DNA from: Flavobacterium limnophilum
GTDB lineage: Bacteria > Bacteroidota > Bacteroidia > Flavobacteriales > Flavobacteriaceae
Direction: 5' to 3'
DNA length: 64,000 nucleotides
NCBI RefSeq assembly: GCF_027111315.2
Contig: NZ_CP114289.2
Location: 496,001 to 560,000 of the forward strand
The notes under the pieces were generated by a model. That model made no database searches and was not told the DNA's origin. It saw nothing but the letters and a program-made list of their open reading frames with translations. The translations under genes were made by a program, and so were the position numbers. This document shows, in pieces, positions 17,879-26,378 of the stretch (positions are counted from its first letter, which is position 1; each line of letters begins with the position of its first letter).

Positions 17879-20071
17879 CTAATAACAATCCGTTAGTATT
17901 TGTCCTTTGGCTTTGTAATCTGCAATTCCTTTAGCAGTTTTGGCAAGACATAATTCATCAAGGACTGATTCCACGTCTTTTTGCATTGCTAATGAACCAC
18001 AAATCATTATAACGCCTCCTTGGGATAATAAATCCATAAAAAAACCGGCATCTCGTTTGATTAAATCCATCACGTAAAAATGGTTCTTTTCACGGGATAA
18101 AGCCAAATGGAAACTTTGAAGCTGCTGTTTCTGGATCATTTCATCGGCAAATTTTTTATAGCCTGAAACGGTCTCGGTTTTGGTTCTAAAACCACAATAC
18201 AAATGAATTTCGGTTTTTTTCTTGTTTTGTTCCAGCATTCCAAGAAAAGGAGCAATTCCCGTTCCATTGGAAATAAGCGCAATTTTGGAAGCTCTTTTCG
18301 GGAAATGGAAAGCTGGATTTTTAATGATTCGTGCTTTTAGGATTGAACCTTTCTCAACACCATATAAATAACTGGAACCTAAACCCGAAGGATGCAATTT
18401 TACTACCAGTTGGATGTTGCCATCGTGATTCCCGGTGGAGTAGAGGCGCTCCCGATTGTCGTTTGCTGGATAAATCGCCAATAAATCGCCCGAAGTAAAT
18501 TTGGTATTGACACTGGGCTGCAAGCTGAGTAAAAAAGTATGTTCGGTATCTGAAACGGCTGTTTTATCCAATACTTTCAGCTTTTGCAACCCTTTTGGAA
18601 TCTCGTTGTATATGGATGGAGTAGTCGAAAGCGCAATTCCTGTTTTGGCACTCCATAATTTTGCCCACTCCACAAATTCTTCAGACGATTTGTCGTTTAC
18701 GGTTTGTAATTCCAACAAGCGTTCTGCCCAATTTTTTTTGGCCAATTCAGCATATATTTCAAGGGCAAAACCGCAAAAATCAGGATAGGATTTTGAACCG
18801 AAACCTACCACCGAAACATTTATTTTTTGCCGTTGTTCTGTTTTGTTTATAAGTGAAATGAATTTACTTGCATTGGCAGGAGCATCACCCAATCCGTGTG
18901 TTGAAGTGAAAATGATGAGGTGTTGCGCTTTTGGATAAATTGAATAATTATTCAATTCGGCAATGAATGCTTTTTCTCCGTGAGCCAACAATTGTTTGTG
19001 GATGGCATTGGCAAATCGAAGCGTGCTTCCATTTTCGGAACCTACCAGCAAAATGAATTTGCTTTCCTCGGCTTTGTATTTATTTTTGATGCGACTCGAT
19101 CTTCGTTTCAAGGTCATTGCGAAACCGGAATAGATAAAAAATAGAATGTTTAAACTGGCAATTCCCAAAATTATTGCCCATAAAATACTGGTTCGACCCG
19201 TGTGCAAATCCAAACTCAAATCCGATAATTGGGTTGTCATTGGAGTTGGTGATTCACTTACCAAAGCACCCGTAATTTGATTGACTTCGATTTTTCGGTC
19301 TTTTAATGCAATAATATAATATTCTTCGGGATCATCTGAAAACGGAAATTCAATTTTCTGTACATCAGCCAAAAGAGTGTTTTTTAAAATGGGAGAATCC
19401 TCTTTTTTTGAAATTGTGGTTTTTACAACTTCCATTTTTTCTTCAGAATCGGTTTTTTCGAGGAAAAAGTTGAATTTTTCCAAGGTCAAATAAGTTCCCG
19501 AAAGAGCAAGTACCAGAATCGGAATCAGCGATAATCTACCCAGAAAAACGTGATAATATTGGGCGAAATTTTCTTTCACAATTTTAGAAAACAAACTTCG
19601 AATACTTCGTTGTCTATTCAAAACCAGGGCGAAACCCGAAATGGAAATCAGCACCAAAAGAAAGGAAATAAAACCCACGACAAAACGCCCAGTTTCTTTC
19701 AGAAACAAGGAACGATGGAGTGCAGTTGTCCATTGGATAAACTCGCTTTTTTTGATGGGTTGTCCCAGTATTTTCCCGGTTCTTGGGTCAATATAAACGT
19801 TGACATCATTGTCTTCTTGGTCGATTCCTTGCAGCGTTACAAACTGGTTGTGATCCACGCTCAATTCGGTTATCTCGGGATAGGTTTTGCGAAGAATCGG
19901 CAGGGTTTCTCCAAGCGTAATGGTGTCGAAATTTTCTACTCGGAATCCTGGTGTTTTTTCTTGAATGGCATCAACGGCGAGAATGACCCCGGTTACGGAT
20001 GCCAATATCAAAAATGCAGCAGAAAAAACAGCCAAAGCCAAGTGGGAGTAACGCCAAAAAGAAAGAGTCAT
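17879..20071 (-). CDS. PepSY transmembrane protein fused to flavodoxin and FAD/NAD(P)H reductase domains
   Basis: Inner-membrane flavoprotein, 730 residues, likely moving electrons from cytoplasmic NAD(P)H across the membrane. Order: TM segment (about 12-32), periplasmic PepSY domain (about 38-110), two or three TM segments (about 125-200) with a second PepSY-like loop, and a TM near 295-315. Next come a flavodoxin (about 340-470; LLVGSENGSTLRFA, STHGLGDAPAN) and an FNR-like module with RLYST for FAD, then SNGTGIAPFLGML and MICGS for NAD(P)H. It ends in an aromatic residue (TDCY), as in diflavin reductases. It lies between DUF2271 and apbE. In family context, such proteins reduce ferric siderophores or feed extracytosolic flavoproteins. 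Confidence 0.88.
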   Translation of the reverse strand: MTLSFWRYSHLALAVFSAAFLILASVTGVILAVDAIQEKTPGFRVENFDTITLGETLPILRKTYPEITELSVDHNQFVTLQGIDQEDNDVNVYIDPRTGKILGQPIKKSEFIQWTTALHRSLFLKETGRFVVGFISFLLVLISISGFALVLNRQRSIRSLFSKIVKENFAQYYHVFLGRLSLIPILVLALSGTYLTLEKFNFFLEKTDSEEKMEVVKTTISKKEDSPILKNTLLADVQKIEFPFSDDPEEYYIIALKDRKIEVNQITGALVSESPTPMTTQLSDLSLDLHTGRTSILWAIILGIASLNILFFIYSGFAMTLKRRSSRIKNKYKAEESKFILLVGSENGSTLRFANAIHKQLLAHGEKAFIAELNNYSIYPKAQHLIIFTSTHGLGDAPANASKFISLINKTEQRQKINVSVVGFGSKSYPDFCGFALEIYAELAKKNWAERLLELQTVNDKSSEEFVEWAKLWSAKTGIALSTTPSIYNEIPKGLQKLKVLDKTAVSDTEHTFLLSLQPSVNTKFTSGDLLAIYPANDNRERLYSTGNHDGNIQLVVKLHPSGLGSSYLYGVEKGSILKARIIKNPAFHFPKRASKIALISNGTGIAPFLGMLEQNKKKTEIHLYCGFRTKTETVSGYKKFADEMIQKQQLQSFHLALSREKNHFYVMDLIKRDAGFFMDLLSQGGVIMICGSLAMQKDVESVLDELCLAKTAKGIADYKAKGQILTDCY

Positions 20072-20159
20072 TGATAATAAATTTTAACATATAAGTCATA
20101 TAAGTTCACGTTTTGTAAAAGCTTATATGACTTATGTTATTTAATGCAAAAGCTGAATT

Positions 20160-20642
20160 TTAAATTTTGTTCAATCTTACGTAACGAATATAGCCTTTTC
20201 CTTCGGTTTTTGCGGCAATTCCTTCAGTTGTCAGCGGGATTTCAATATCATTCACATAATATTTTTGATCTTCCACTGAGGTTTCAAAACGCAATTTATA
20301 GCCTTTGTTGATTTTTGAATCTTCAATTTCTATTGTGGTGATACTGCGATCTCCACCAGTAACCGAAGCTCCAGTTTTGGCACTTATATTTTCTTGTTTT
20401 TTGGAATGAAATTTATTCCATTCTTTTAGGGTTTTGTACCATTTTTTGTCATCGCCCATCACGTAGAGTGTTTTTTCGTATTCGCCTTTTGCATTGATCA
20501 GCGAAACGACCACATAAGCGCCTTCGCCAACATAGTTCGACATTTGGAGCATACATTTGTATTTGCTGGTTTGTGCCGAGGCTTGAAAAGAGAATAGACA
20601 GATAAGTGCGGTTGTAAAGGCTATTTTAAATATTGACTTCAT
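20160..20642 (-). CDS. DUF2271 family exported protein, probable ApbE substrate
   Basis: 160-residue periplasmic or surface protein with a signal peptide ending SASAQ-like (residues 18-24). The family core is YVVVSLINAKGEYEKTLYVM, GDDKKWYKTLKEW and a TGAS segment (T90-G91-A92-S93), which matches the [ST]GA[ST] flavinylation motif of ApbE targets with Ser as acceptor. The acidic residue usually found upstream of the motif is not present (ISAKTGAS). It starts 4 bp after the ankyrin gene stop and lies 88 bp before the PepSY reductase. Family assignment is from motif recall and would need a profile search. Confidence 0.7.
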   Translation of the reverse strand: MKSIFKIAFTTALICLFSFQASAQTSKYKCMLQMSNYVGEGAYVVVSLINAKGEYEKTLYVMGDDKKWYKTLKEWNKFHSKKQENISAKTGASVTGGDRSITTIEIEDSKINKGYKLRFETSVEDQKYYVNDIEIPLTTEGIAAKTEGKGYIRYVRLNKI

Positions 20643-20646
20643 AATT

Positions 20647-22164
20647 TTATTTTAAAAATTCTATGGATACGTTCTTTTTGGTTAGCGTTTCATTTTCTTT
20701 TGCCAAGGCATAAGGACTTTCGTCAAAATCGGTGTTGATTTCTTTTTTGGCACCAATGGAAACCAGGTATTTCAAGATAACATCGTCTTTGGAAATCATG
20801 GCGGCTTTGTGCAAAGCAGTTAAACCATCTTTGTTTTTGACGTTGATGTCTATGTTTAAATCGGCTATTTTCTTCAATATAGTCATGTCGTTTTTGATGA
20901 CGGCGATATGATACAATGTATTTCCGTCTTTTTGCGGAGCGGACAAATTTAAGCCTTTGTCTTGCAGTATTTTTGTTTTTGCAGCAAAAGGATCTTGTTT
21001 TGGTGCGTTGGAGGATTCTGGATTACGACCCATTCCCATCATTTGTGGACGGTAGGATTGTACCAAATAAAATCCTAAATTGTTTCCGTCTTTGTCCAAC
21101 ACTTTTACATCGGCTCCTTTATTCAAAAGTAGTGTTGCCGCTTCGGGAGTTCCTGATTTTATGGCCATCGTCAATGCCGATTCGCCTTTGTTGTTTTGAG
21201 CATTGTTGTTTTTTACTATTGGCAACAACAGTTCCAATGCCGCTGTATCTCTAGCCGAAGCAGCAATCATCAAAGGCGTGTTTCCTTCGTTGTCGGCTTT
21301 GTTGGCATCTACTCCTTTGGACAAAAAGTAGTTGATAGTTTCAGTTTGGTTGGGTTTGCTTGCCAGCAAATGCAGCACGGTTTCACCCGATTTGCTCGTG
21401 GCTGTTGGTTTTATTTTTAAATCTTCGACCAGGTATTTGTAGGTTTCAAGAGAAGTAGCGTCTCTGCGAGAACCTTGTGCGGCAAAAATCAGTGCATTGT
21501 CGGTATATTTCACACCTTTTTCCAAAAGCGATTTCAATAGTGTTGTGTTGCCTGATTTGGCGGCATAATTGAAAGCAGTATTGCCGTCGGTGTCCGTGTC
21601 TTTAAGTGACATTCCTTTTGTGGCAAAATAGGTTGAAAGAGCAAGGTTTTTGTCGGAAGGGATTGCCATAAGAAGCAGGTTTAAACCGTCTTTGTATTTT
21701 TTCTTTGGGTCGGTTCCAGCTTTGAAAAAAGCGTCATAAAGTGCCGTGTTGGTTTGACCGCTAACGGCTGCAAAAGTCAAGGGAGTTTCTCCTTTGCTGT
21801 CTTCCAAGTTAATGTCTGAACCTTTGGCGATGAGGTATTCCACGATTTCGACATTTCCTTTATTGGAAGCCCAGTGAAGATAAATACGATTGTCGTGAGT
21901 GGATTTTGTAACTGTATTTCCGGGTTGTTCCAGCAAGAATTTTATGGTGGCTGCCCGCGCATCGTTGTTGATAGCCATTACAACCGCATCAAAAGCATTT
22001 GCGGTCGATGCCGACGGGTTGTTGCCTTTGGCTATTTCAGCTTGGACTGCAGTTACATCTGGGGAAGTTTTCCAAAAAGACTGCTCCAAAAGAGTATTTT
22101 TTTGTTGCGCGCTAACGAATAGTGTGGCGGCGAAGGCAAAAGAGATGAAAAGATTCTTTTTCAT
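20647..22164 (-). CDS. Exported ankyrin-repeat protein
   Basis: 505 residues: a signal peptide (MKKNLFISFAFAATLFVSAQ), then about a dozen ankyrin repeats along the whole length (for example LHWASNKGNVEIVEYLIAKG, TPLTFAAVSG, TALHKAAMISKDDVILKYL). Ankyrin repeats bind proteins, and no enzymatic domain is present. It is the first gene of the operon ankyrin - DUF2271 - PepSY reductase - apbE. Its role there is unknown and may be as a scaffold for redox partners. A distal promoter with a Fur-like box lies about 300 bp upstream, and a weaker TAAATTTG element lies at 22243-22250. Confidence 0.88.
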   Translation of the reverse strand: MKKNLFISFAFAATLFVSAQQKNTLLEQSFWKTSPDVTAVQAEIAKGNNPSASTANAFDAVVMAINNDARAATIKFLLEQPGNTVTKSTHDNRIYLHWASNKGNVEIVEYLIAKGSDINLEDSKGETPLTFAAVSGQTNTALYDAFFKAGTDPKKKYKDGLNLLLMAIPSDKNLALSTYFATKGMSLKDTDTDGNTAFNYAAKSGNTTLLKSLLEKGVKYTDNALIFAAQGSRRDATSLETYKYLVEDLKIKPTATSKSGETVLHLLASKPNQTETINYFLSKGVDANKADNEGNTPLMIAASARDTAALELLLPIVKNNNAQNNKGESALTMAIKSGTPEAATLLLNKGADVKVLDKDGNNLGFYLVQSYRPQMMGMGRNPESSNAPKQDPFAAKTKILQDKGLNLSAPQKDGNTLYHIAVIKNDMTILKKIADLNIDINVKNKDGLTALHKAAMISKDDVILKYLVSIGAKKEINTDFDESPYALAKENETLTKKNVSIEFLK

Positions 22165-22242
22165 AAATTTATGTGTAAGAGTTTTATAAATAGGGGAAGA
22201 GTGTTTGTAATTGACAGTTGTTTAGAAATGAATCCAATAGAG

Positions 22243-22250
22243 CAAATTTA
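22243..22250 (-). promoter_or_regulatory. Possible proximal -7 element of the ankyrin operon
   Basis: TAAATTTG on the minus strand fits TAnnTTTG. The -33 position reads TTGA rather than TTTG, so this is a weak candidate. It would give a leader of about 70 nt instead of about 300 nt. Confidence 0.35.
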
Positions 22251-22466
22251 AGAAGTAATATTACCATTTCAATTGTTGTTTAATTTTGAAAGAGTGTTTT
22301 TTTTCCACTTGTTTATTATAATTTTCCCCATCTAAAAGAGCCACTGATTTTTATATTTGTGCGTTAGATTTAAAAGTTATTAAAAGGTTTAAAGTAAATG
22401 GATTTAAACTTTAGTTTTTTATTTAGCTTGATTTAAGCTGTTTTTTCTTTCTTGTTTCGTTTCCAA

Positions 22467-22497
22467 CAAATATAAAAACCATTTTTAATCCGGCAAA
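22467..22497 (-). promoter_or_regulatory. Promoter with Fur-like box upstream of the ankyrin-DUF2271-PepSY-apbE operon
   Basis: TTTG (22494-22497), 19 bp, then TATATTTG (22467-22474) on the minus strand. The flanking box TTTAGATTAATTATAAATAA (about 22503-22523) and much of the spacer match the receptor promoter at 16623-16680. The distance to the ankyrin ATG is about 300 bp, and no other gene is seen between. Confidence 0.7.
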
Positions 22498-22560
22498 ATT
22501 TATTTAGATTAATTATAAATAATATTTTAAGCATTGATTTGTAGTGTTTTAAGAATAATA

Positions 22561-22590
22561 AATCCTGCTTTTTTTGGAGCAGGATTCTTG
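22561..22590 (-). terminator. Terminator of the DUF6265-like lipoprotein gene
   Basis: The stem AATCCTGC (22561-22568) / GCAGGATT (22579-22586) lies just past the stop of the gene at 22615, with a T-rich continuation on the minus strand. Confidence 0.55.
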
Positions 22591-22614
22591 ATGGAGTTGA
22601 AAGAGGGAGGTTTT

Positions 22615-23088
22615 TTACTTGCTTTTCTTCATCGAATAGCGATCGGAACTGGGTTTTCCTTGTTGGATTCCAGAGATTTCCATGATTAAACGATCTTTGG
22701 CAATTCGTTTGTATGCAATTTTTTTGGGGTAATCATTTTTTGGATTTTCGAAAAACAATTGTTTCTCGATTTCGGGTTTATGGATAAAAGTAATGGGTTT
22801 GTCATTGTTTTGTCCTTTTATGCTCGATACATACAAAAGGTTTTCTCCTTTTTGTTTCAATTGAATTTTCTCGGAATGCAAGGTGTCTTTATCTTTTATA
22901 AAGTAGCTTTCGCCAATAAAGAGACTGTCGTTCGCTTTCGTCCAAGTTTCCACTAAATGGCCATCGTCCGATTTGTTTTCCCATTTTCCCAACAACCAAT
23001 CGATTCCCACTATTTTGGAAACTACTTTAGATTTTCCGCAAGAAGCGAAAGTCAAGATTATAAAGAATGTTAGAATTGTTTTTTTCAT
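22615..23088 (-). CDS. Small lipoprotein, DUF6265-like
   Basis: 157-residue lipoprotein with a signal peptide and lipobox (MKKTILTFFIILTFASCGK). The mature domain begins DWLLGKWENK and continues through ETWTKANDSLFIGESYFI and FENPKNDYPKKIAYKR. This pattern recalls the DUF6265 lipocalin-like family. The function is unknown. It stands alone, with a terminator downstream and a repeat-bearing gap upstream. Confidence 0.7.
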   Translation of the reverse strand: MKKTILTFFIILTFASCGKSKVVSKIVGIDWLLGKWENKSDDGHLVETWTKANDSLFIGESYFIKDKDTLHSEKIQLKQKGENLLYVSSIKGQNNDKPITFIHKPEIEKQLFFENPKNDYPKKIAYKRIAKDRLIMEISGIQQGKPSSDRYSMKKSK

Positions 23089-23275
23089 AAAATTAGTGAT
23101 TGGATTGATGATGTTTCAAAATTAAGGAAAAAGTTGCAATTCGCCCAAGACTAGGACATCAGTTTAGAAATAAAAAATCAGATGCAAATTTTTGATCAGA
23201 TTAAATTTGTATGATACTTATTATGGTCGTTTTGTGGTTCAAAAAATTAAAATTGAGTACTTTTTATTCTTGCTA

Positions 23276-23341
23276 TTTGTCAGGCTGAAAGCGTCTCGAT
23301 TATGTTGCTCACCTGTCTTGAGACGCTTCCAGCGTGACAAA
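23276..23341. repeat. Imperfect 24-bp-arm palindrome in the gap before topB
   Basis: The arms 23276-23299 (TTTGTCAGGCTGAAAGCGTC...) and 23318-23341 pair at 21 of 24 positions around an 18-base loop. The TCAGGCTGA/TCACGCTGG type of palindrome is widespread in Bacteroidetes intergenic DNA. It also sits between the topB stop and the next gene. The rest of the 23089-23399 gap shows nothing else. Confidence 0.6.
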
Positions 23342-23399
23342 TGGAGTGGAATGTTGTAATGAAAAAGCAATTGCAATTGGTGCTAATTCGTCTTGATAG

Positions 23400-25694
23400 T
23401 TATGAAAAACTTTCCTTCAAAATGGCATAAACCAATTCCTTGGTGGGTTTCTGGTCTTTTAGTTTTGCCCTGACCACTTCAAACGGCACTTTGAAATCAC
23501 AGCCCGATTTATAGTTGGTGCAGCCATAGGCGGTGTTTCCTTTGAGAACCGTTCCTTTTTTGCATTTGGGACATTCTAATGTATCCGATGTTGTTTTTCC
23601 GACGGTTTTCTTTTCTTCTAATTTGAGTTCGAAGTTTTCGTCAAAGCGAAGCAAACCTTCGACAGTTCCTGCATCGGTTTTGAAATCTTTTAGGTTTACG
23701 GTCGAGCCTTTTTGGAGCAATCGCAAGTATTGGTTTTCGGATATTTTTTTATTGGCAAAAGTGTAGGGCAAAACAAAACGACATCCGGCTTTGTAATCGC
23801 CACAACCATAAGCAGATTTTCCCTTGATGAGCGTTGCTTTTTTGCATTTCGGACAGACTTCTGCCAGAATTCCAGCTGTTTTCTTTTTCTCGACAACGGC
23901 TTCTTGTTTTTGAATGCTTTGGGTATGCGAAATATTGGCACGTCGGGTTTCGCTTCGGACTTCATAGACCAAAGTTTCGACCATTTGTTTCATGTTCTTG
24001 ATGAATGCTCCAGCGGTAAATGTTCCTTTTTCGATGTCTTTCAACTGCTTTTCCCAGGAACCCGTCAATTCTGCCGATTTGACCAACTCATTTTGAATGG
24101 TGTCAATCAGCTGGATTCCTGTTGGTGTTGGCAATACCTGTTTTTTGTTTCGAACGATGTATTGGCGTCTGAAAAGGGTTTCAATAATATTCGCTCGTGT
24201 CGATGGACGACCAATGCCGTTTTCTTTCATTAATTCCCTCAAATCTTCGTCGTCCACTTGTTTTCCTGCGGTTTCCATCGCGCGCAGTAAAGTAGCTTCC
24301 GTAAACTGGTTGGGCGGTTTGGTTTCCTTTTCCAAGAACGAAGGTTGGTGTGGTCCTTTTTCGCCAACTACAAAGCTTGGCAAGATATCAGCTTCTTTTT
24401 CTTTGGCATTCGGATCTTCAAAGACTACTCTAAAACCTTTCTTCAAGATTTCTTTTCCGGTGGTTTTGAATAGTACTTCGGCTGCTTTTCCGATTACGGT
24501 GGTATTGGCCACCAAACAATCGTCATAAAACACGGCAATAAAACGGCGTGCAATAATGTCATACACTTGCTGCTGGTTGTATTGCAAATTGCTTTGTATC
24601 CCGGTTGGAATAATGGCGTGGTGATCGGTTACTTTCTTGTCGTTGAAAACCTTGGGCGATTTCTTGATCTTTTTTTCCAAAAGTGGTTGCGTCAAGGCAG
24701 CGTAATTGGTCAACTTTTGCAGAATGCCCGGTACTTTTGGATAGATGTCGTTCGGTAAGAAAGTGGTGTCTACTCTAGGGTAGGTGACTACTTTCTGTTC
24801 GTACAACGTTTGGACAATCTTGAGTGTTTCGTCTGCCGTGAACCCAAATTTGGTATTGCAATAGACTTGCAAGCCCGTTAAATCAAACAGTTTTGGGGCG
24901 TATTCATTGCCGTTCTTCTTTTCGACGGAAACAATTTCGAACTCGCTTTCCTTGACTTTGTTGGCCAAAAGTTCGCCGTCTTCCTTTTTCAAGAAGCGTC
25001 CTTCTTCATAGCTGAAAAGGGTTTCTCGGTACAAAGTTTGCAACTCCCAATAGGGTTGGGGTTTAAAGTTTTCGATTTCCTTGAAGCGATCCACGACCAT
25101 TGCCAAGGTTGGGGTTTGCACCCGTCCGATGGACAACACTTGTTTGTAGCCGCCGTGTTTTACGGTGTACAAACGGGTGGCATTCATACCCAACAACCAG
25201 TCTCCAATGGCTCTTGAAAATCCGGCGTAGAATAAATTATCGTAGTTGGCAGATGGTTTCAGGTTTTCGAAACCCTCCTTGATGGCTTCGGTGGTCAGGG
25301 ACGAAATCCACAAGCGTTGTACCTCGCCTTTGTATTGGGCTTCGTTCATCACCCAGCGCTGGATGAGTTCTCCTTCTTGTCCGGCATCCCCGCAGTTGAT
25401 GACCAAGTCGGCTTTGTCGAACAGGCTTTTTATGATTTTGAATTGCTTCTGGATTCCCGAATTCTCGACGACCTTGGTTTCGAATTTTTCGGGAAGCATT
25501 GGCAGGTTGTTCAGGTCCCAACTTTTCCAATGGGGTTTGTAGTCGTTGGGTTCTTTCAAGGTGCATAAATGCCCAAAGGTGTAAGTTACCTGATAGCCAT
25601 TGCCTTCAAAATAGCCATCGTGCTTGGTGTTGGCTCCCAAAACGGATGCGATTTCGCGAGCTACACTTGGTTTTTCGGCAATACAGACCTTCAT
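23400..25694 (-). CDS. topB: DNA topoisomerase III
   Basis: Type IA topoisomerase that relaxes and decatenates DNA by single-strand passage. The start at 25694 gives MKVCIAEKPSVAREIA, the beginning of the Toprim domain. The ATG at 25721 only adds nine residues. The catalytic tyrosine is Y305 in VVTYPRVDT. RPSTRANIIETLFRRQYI is also typical. The C-terminus has two Cys4 zinc-ribbon modules (CPKCKKATLIKG ... CGDYKAGC and CPKCKKGTVLKG ... CTNYKSGC), each followed by a small C-terminal repeat domain. Length is about 764 residues. It is a single gene next to an accessory region and resembles chromosomal rather than plasmid TopB. Confidence 0.94.
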   Translation of the reverse strand: MKVCIAEKPSVAREIASVLGANTKHDGYFEGNGYQVTYTFGHLCTLKEPNDYKPHWKSWDLNNLPMLPEKFETKVVENSGIQKQFKIIKSLFDKADLVINCGDAGQEGELIQRWVMNEAQYKGEVQRLWISSLTTEAIKEGFENLKPSANYDNLFYAGFSRAIGDWLLGMNATRLYTVKHGGYKQVLSIGRVQTPTLAMVVDRFKEIENFKPQPYWELQTLYRETLFSYEEGRFLKKEDGELLANKVKESEFEIVSVEKKNGNEYAPKLFDLTGLQVYCNTKFGFTADETLKIVQTLYEQKVVTYPRVDTTFLPNDIYPKVPGILQKLTNYAALTQPLLEKKIKKSPKVFNDKKVTDHHAIIPTGIQSNLQYNQQQVYDIIARRFIAVFYDDCLVANTTVIGKAAEVLFKTTGKEILKKGFRVVFEDPNAKEKEADILPSFVVGEKGPHQPSFLEKETKPPNQFTEATLLRAMETAGKQVDDEDLRELMKENGIGRPSTRANIIETLFRRQYIVRNKKQVLPTPTGIQLIDTIQNELVKSAELTGSWEKQLKDIEKGTFTAGAFIKNMKQMVETLVYEVRSETRRANISHTQSIQKQEAVVEKKKTAGILAEVCPKCKKATLIKGKSAYGCGDYKAGCRFVLPYTFANKKISENQYLRLLQKGSTVNLKDFKTDAGTVEGLLRFDENFELKLEEKKTVGKTTSDTLECPKCKKGTVLKGNTAYGCTNYKSGCDFKVPFEVVRAKLKDQKPTKELVYAILKESFS

Positions 25695-25780
25695 TTTTTG
25701 CTTCTCTATTTGAAGCCGCAAATTAGGAATTTTGAAATTGGTATCGAAATGAAATCTTCAGGAGTTATGAACGGGAGATG

Positions 25781-25940
25781 TTTTGTCCCGTCAAAGTGAA
25801 TTAACAACATTTTTAGCTTTTTTTTAGGGTACCACAGCCATACACTATCCATATACTATCCATACTTGATCCATACTTGTGCCGCGTCCTTGTCCCGTTC
25901 TGTGTGCCGTCCTGAAATAACTATACAGGTTATTAAATAA
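25781..25940. repeat. 11-bp tandem-repeat cassette 1 (conserved ends, variable units)
   Basis: A leader with TCAAAGTGAATTAACAACAT and AGGGTACCACA (25781-25836) is followed without gap by about seven 11-bp units: GCCATACACTA, TCCATATACTA, TCCATACTTGA, TCCATACTTGT, GCCGCGTCCTT, GTCCCGTTCTG, TGTGCCGTCCT (25837-25913). A trailer CTATACAGGTTATTAAAT follows. The leader and trailer match cassette 2, but the units differ completely. No open frame covers it convincingly. Confidence 0.7.
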
Positions 25941-26260
25941 ATCCTGCTTTAGCTATACAATTTGTTTCATTTGAGGTGATTTTTTGGATAGCTAAAAATG
26001 TTGTTTTAAAACAACAAAAAGCACCCAAAAATGTTGTTTGTATTTAACAATTCAATGAAAAGTACCATTCGAGATAGAAGGCAAAAACAAAAGCAGAAAA
26101 CAAATTGTCGCTATTCCCGATTCCTATGTTGCTGCAGCTATGATAAAAATAGGGTATGGGGCCATAATTCCAGTTTGGCTGTTTGGGTTTGTGTATTAGT
26201 CTCGAATGAGTTGTTTTGCCGCAAAGACGCAAAGACACAAAGTTTTTCAAGATGTAATTG
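25941..26260. other. Non-coding spacer between the two 11-bp cassettes
   Basis: No convincing gene. A perfect TTGTTTTAAAACAA palindrome lies at about 26001-26014. A motif GCAAAGACGCAAAGACACAA lies at about 26221-26240, of a type often seen in Bacteroidetes gaps. A 46-codon frame without a start ends in a hydrophobic stretch at about 26200 and may be a gene remnant. Confidence 0.4.
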
Positions 26261-26378
26261 TTTTGTCTCCTCAAAGTGAATGATGTTTTTTTAGGGTACC
26301 ACAAACTAGGCTAATCTATGGCTTTGAGTGGGCTTTGAGTAGGCTTTGAGTGGGACTTGATATATAGGTTATAAATCT
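26261..26378. repeat. 11-bp tandem-repeat cassette 2
   Basis: The leader TTTTGTCTCCTCAAAGTGAA through AGGGTACCACA (26261-26303) is followed directly by 11-bp units AACTAGGCTAA, TCTATGGCTTT, GAGTGGGCTTT, GAGTAGGCTTT, GAGTGGGACTT (26304-26358), then the trailer TATATAGGTTATAAAT. It has the same ends and phase as cassette 1 with unrelated unit sequence. The trailer overlaps the 3' end of the lipoprotein gene on the minus strand. Confidence 0.7.

Noticed and set aside
25838..25914. CRISPR array
   Set aside because: Units are 11 bp, contiguous and without unique spacers. No cas genes are in the window.
26031..26279. Small plus-strand open frame in the gap between the 11-bp cassettes
   Set aside because: The composition is unlike a protein, it overlaps repeat DNA, and it ends in the cassette leader. 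A different frame ending near 26200 (QIVAIPDSYVAAAMIKIGYG) looks more protein-like but has no start codon, so it is at best a remnant.
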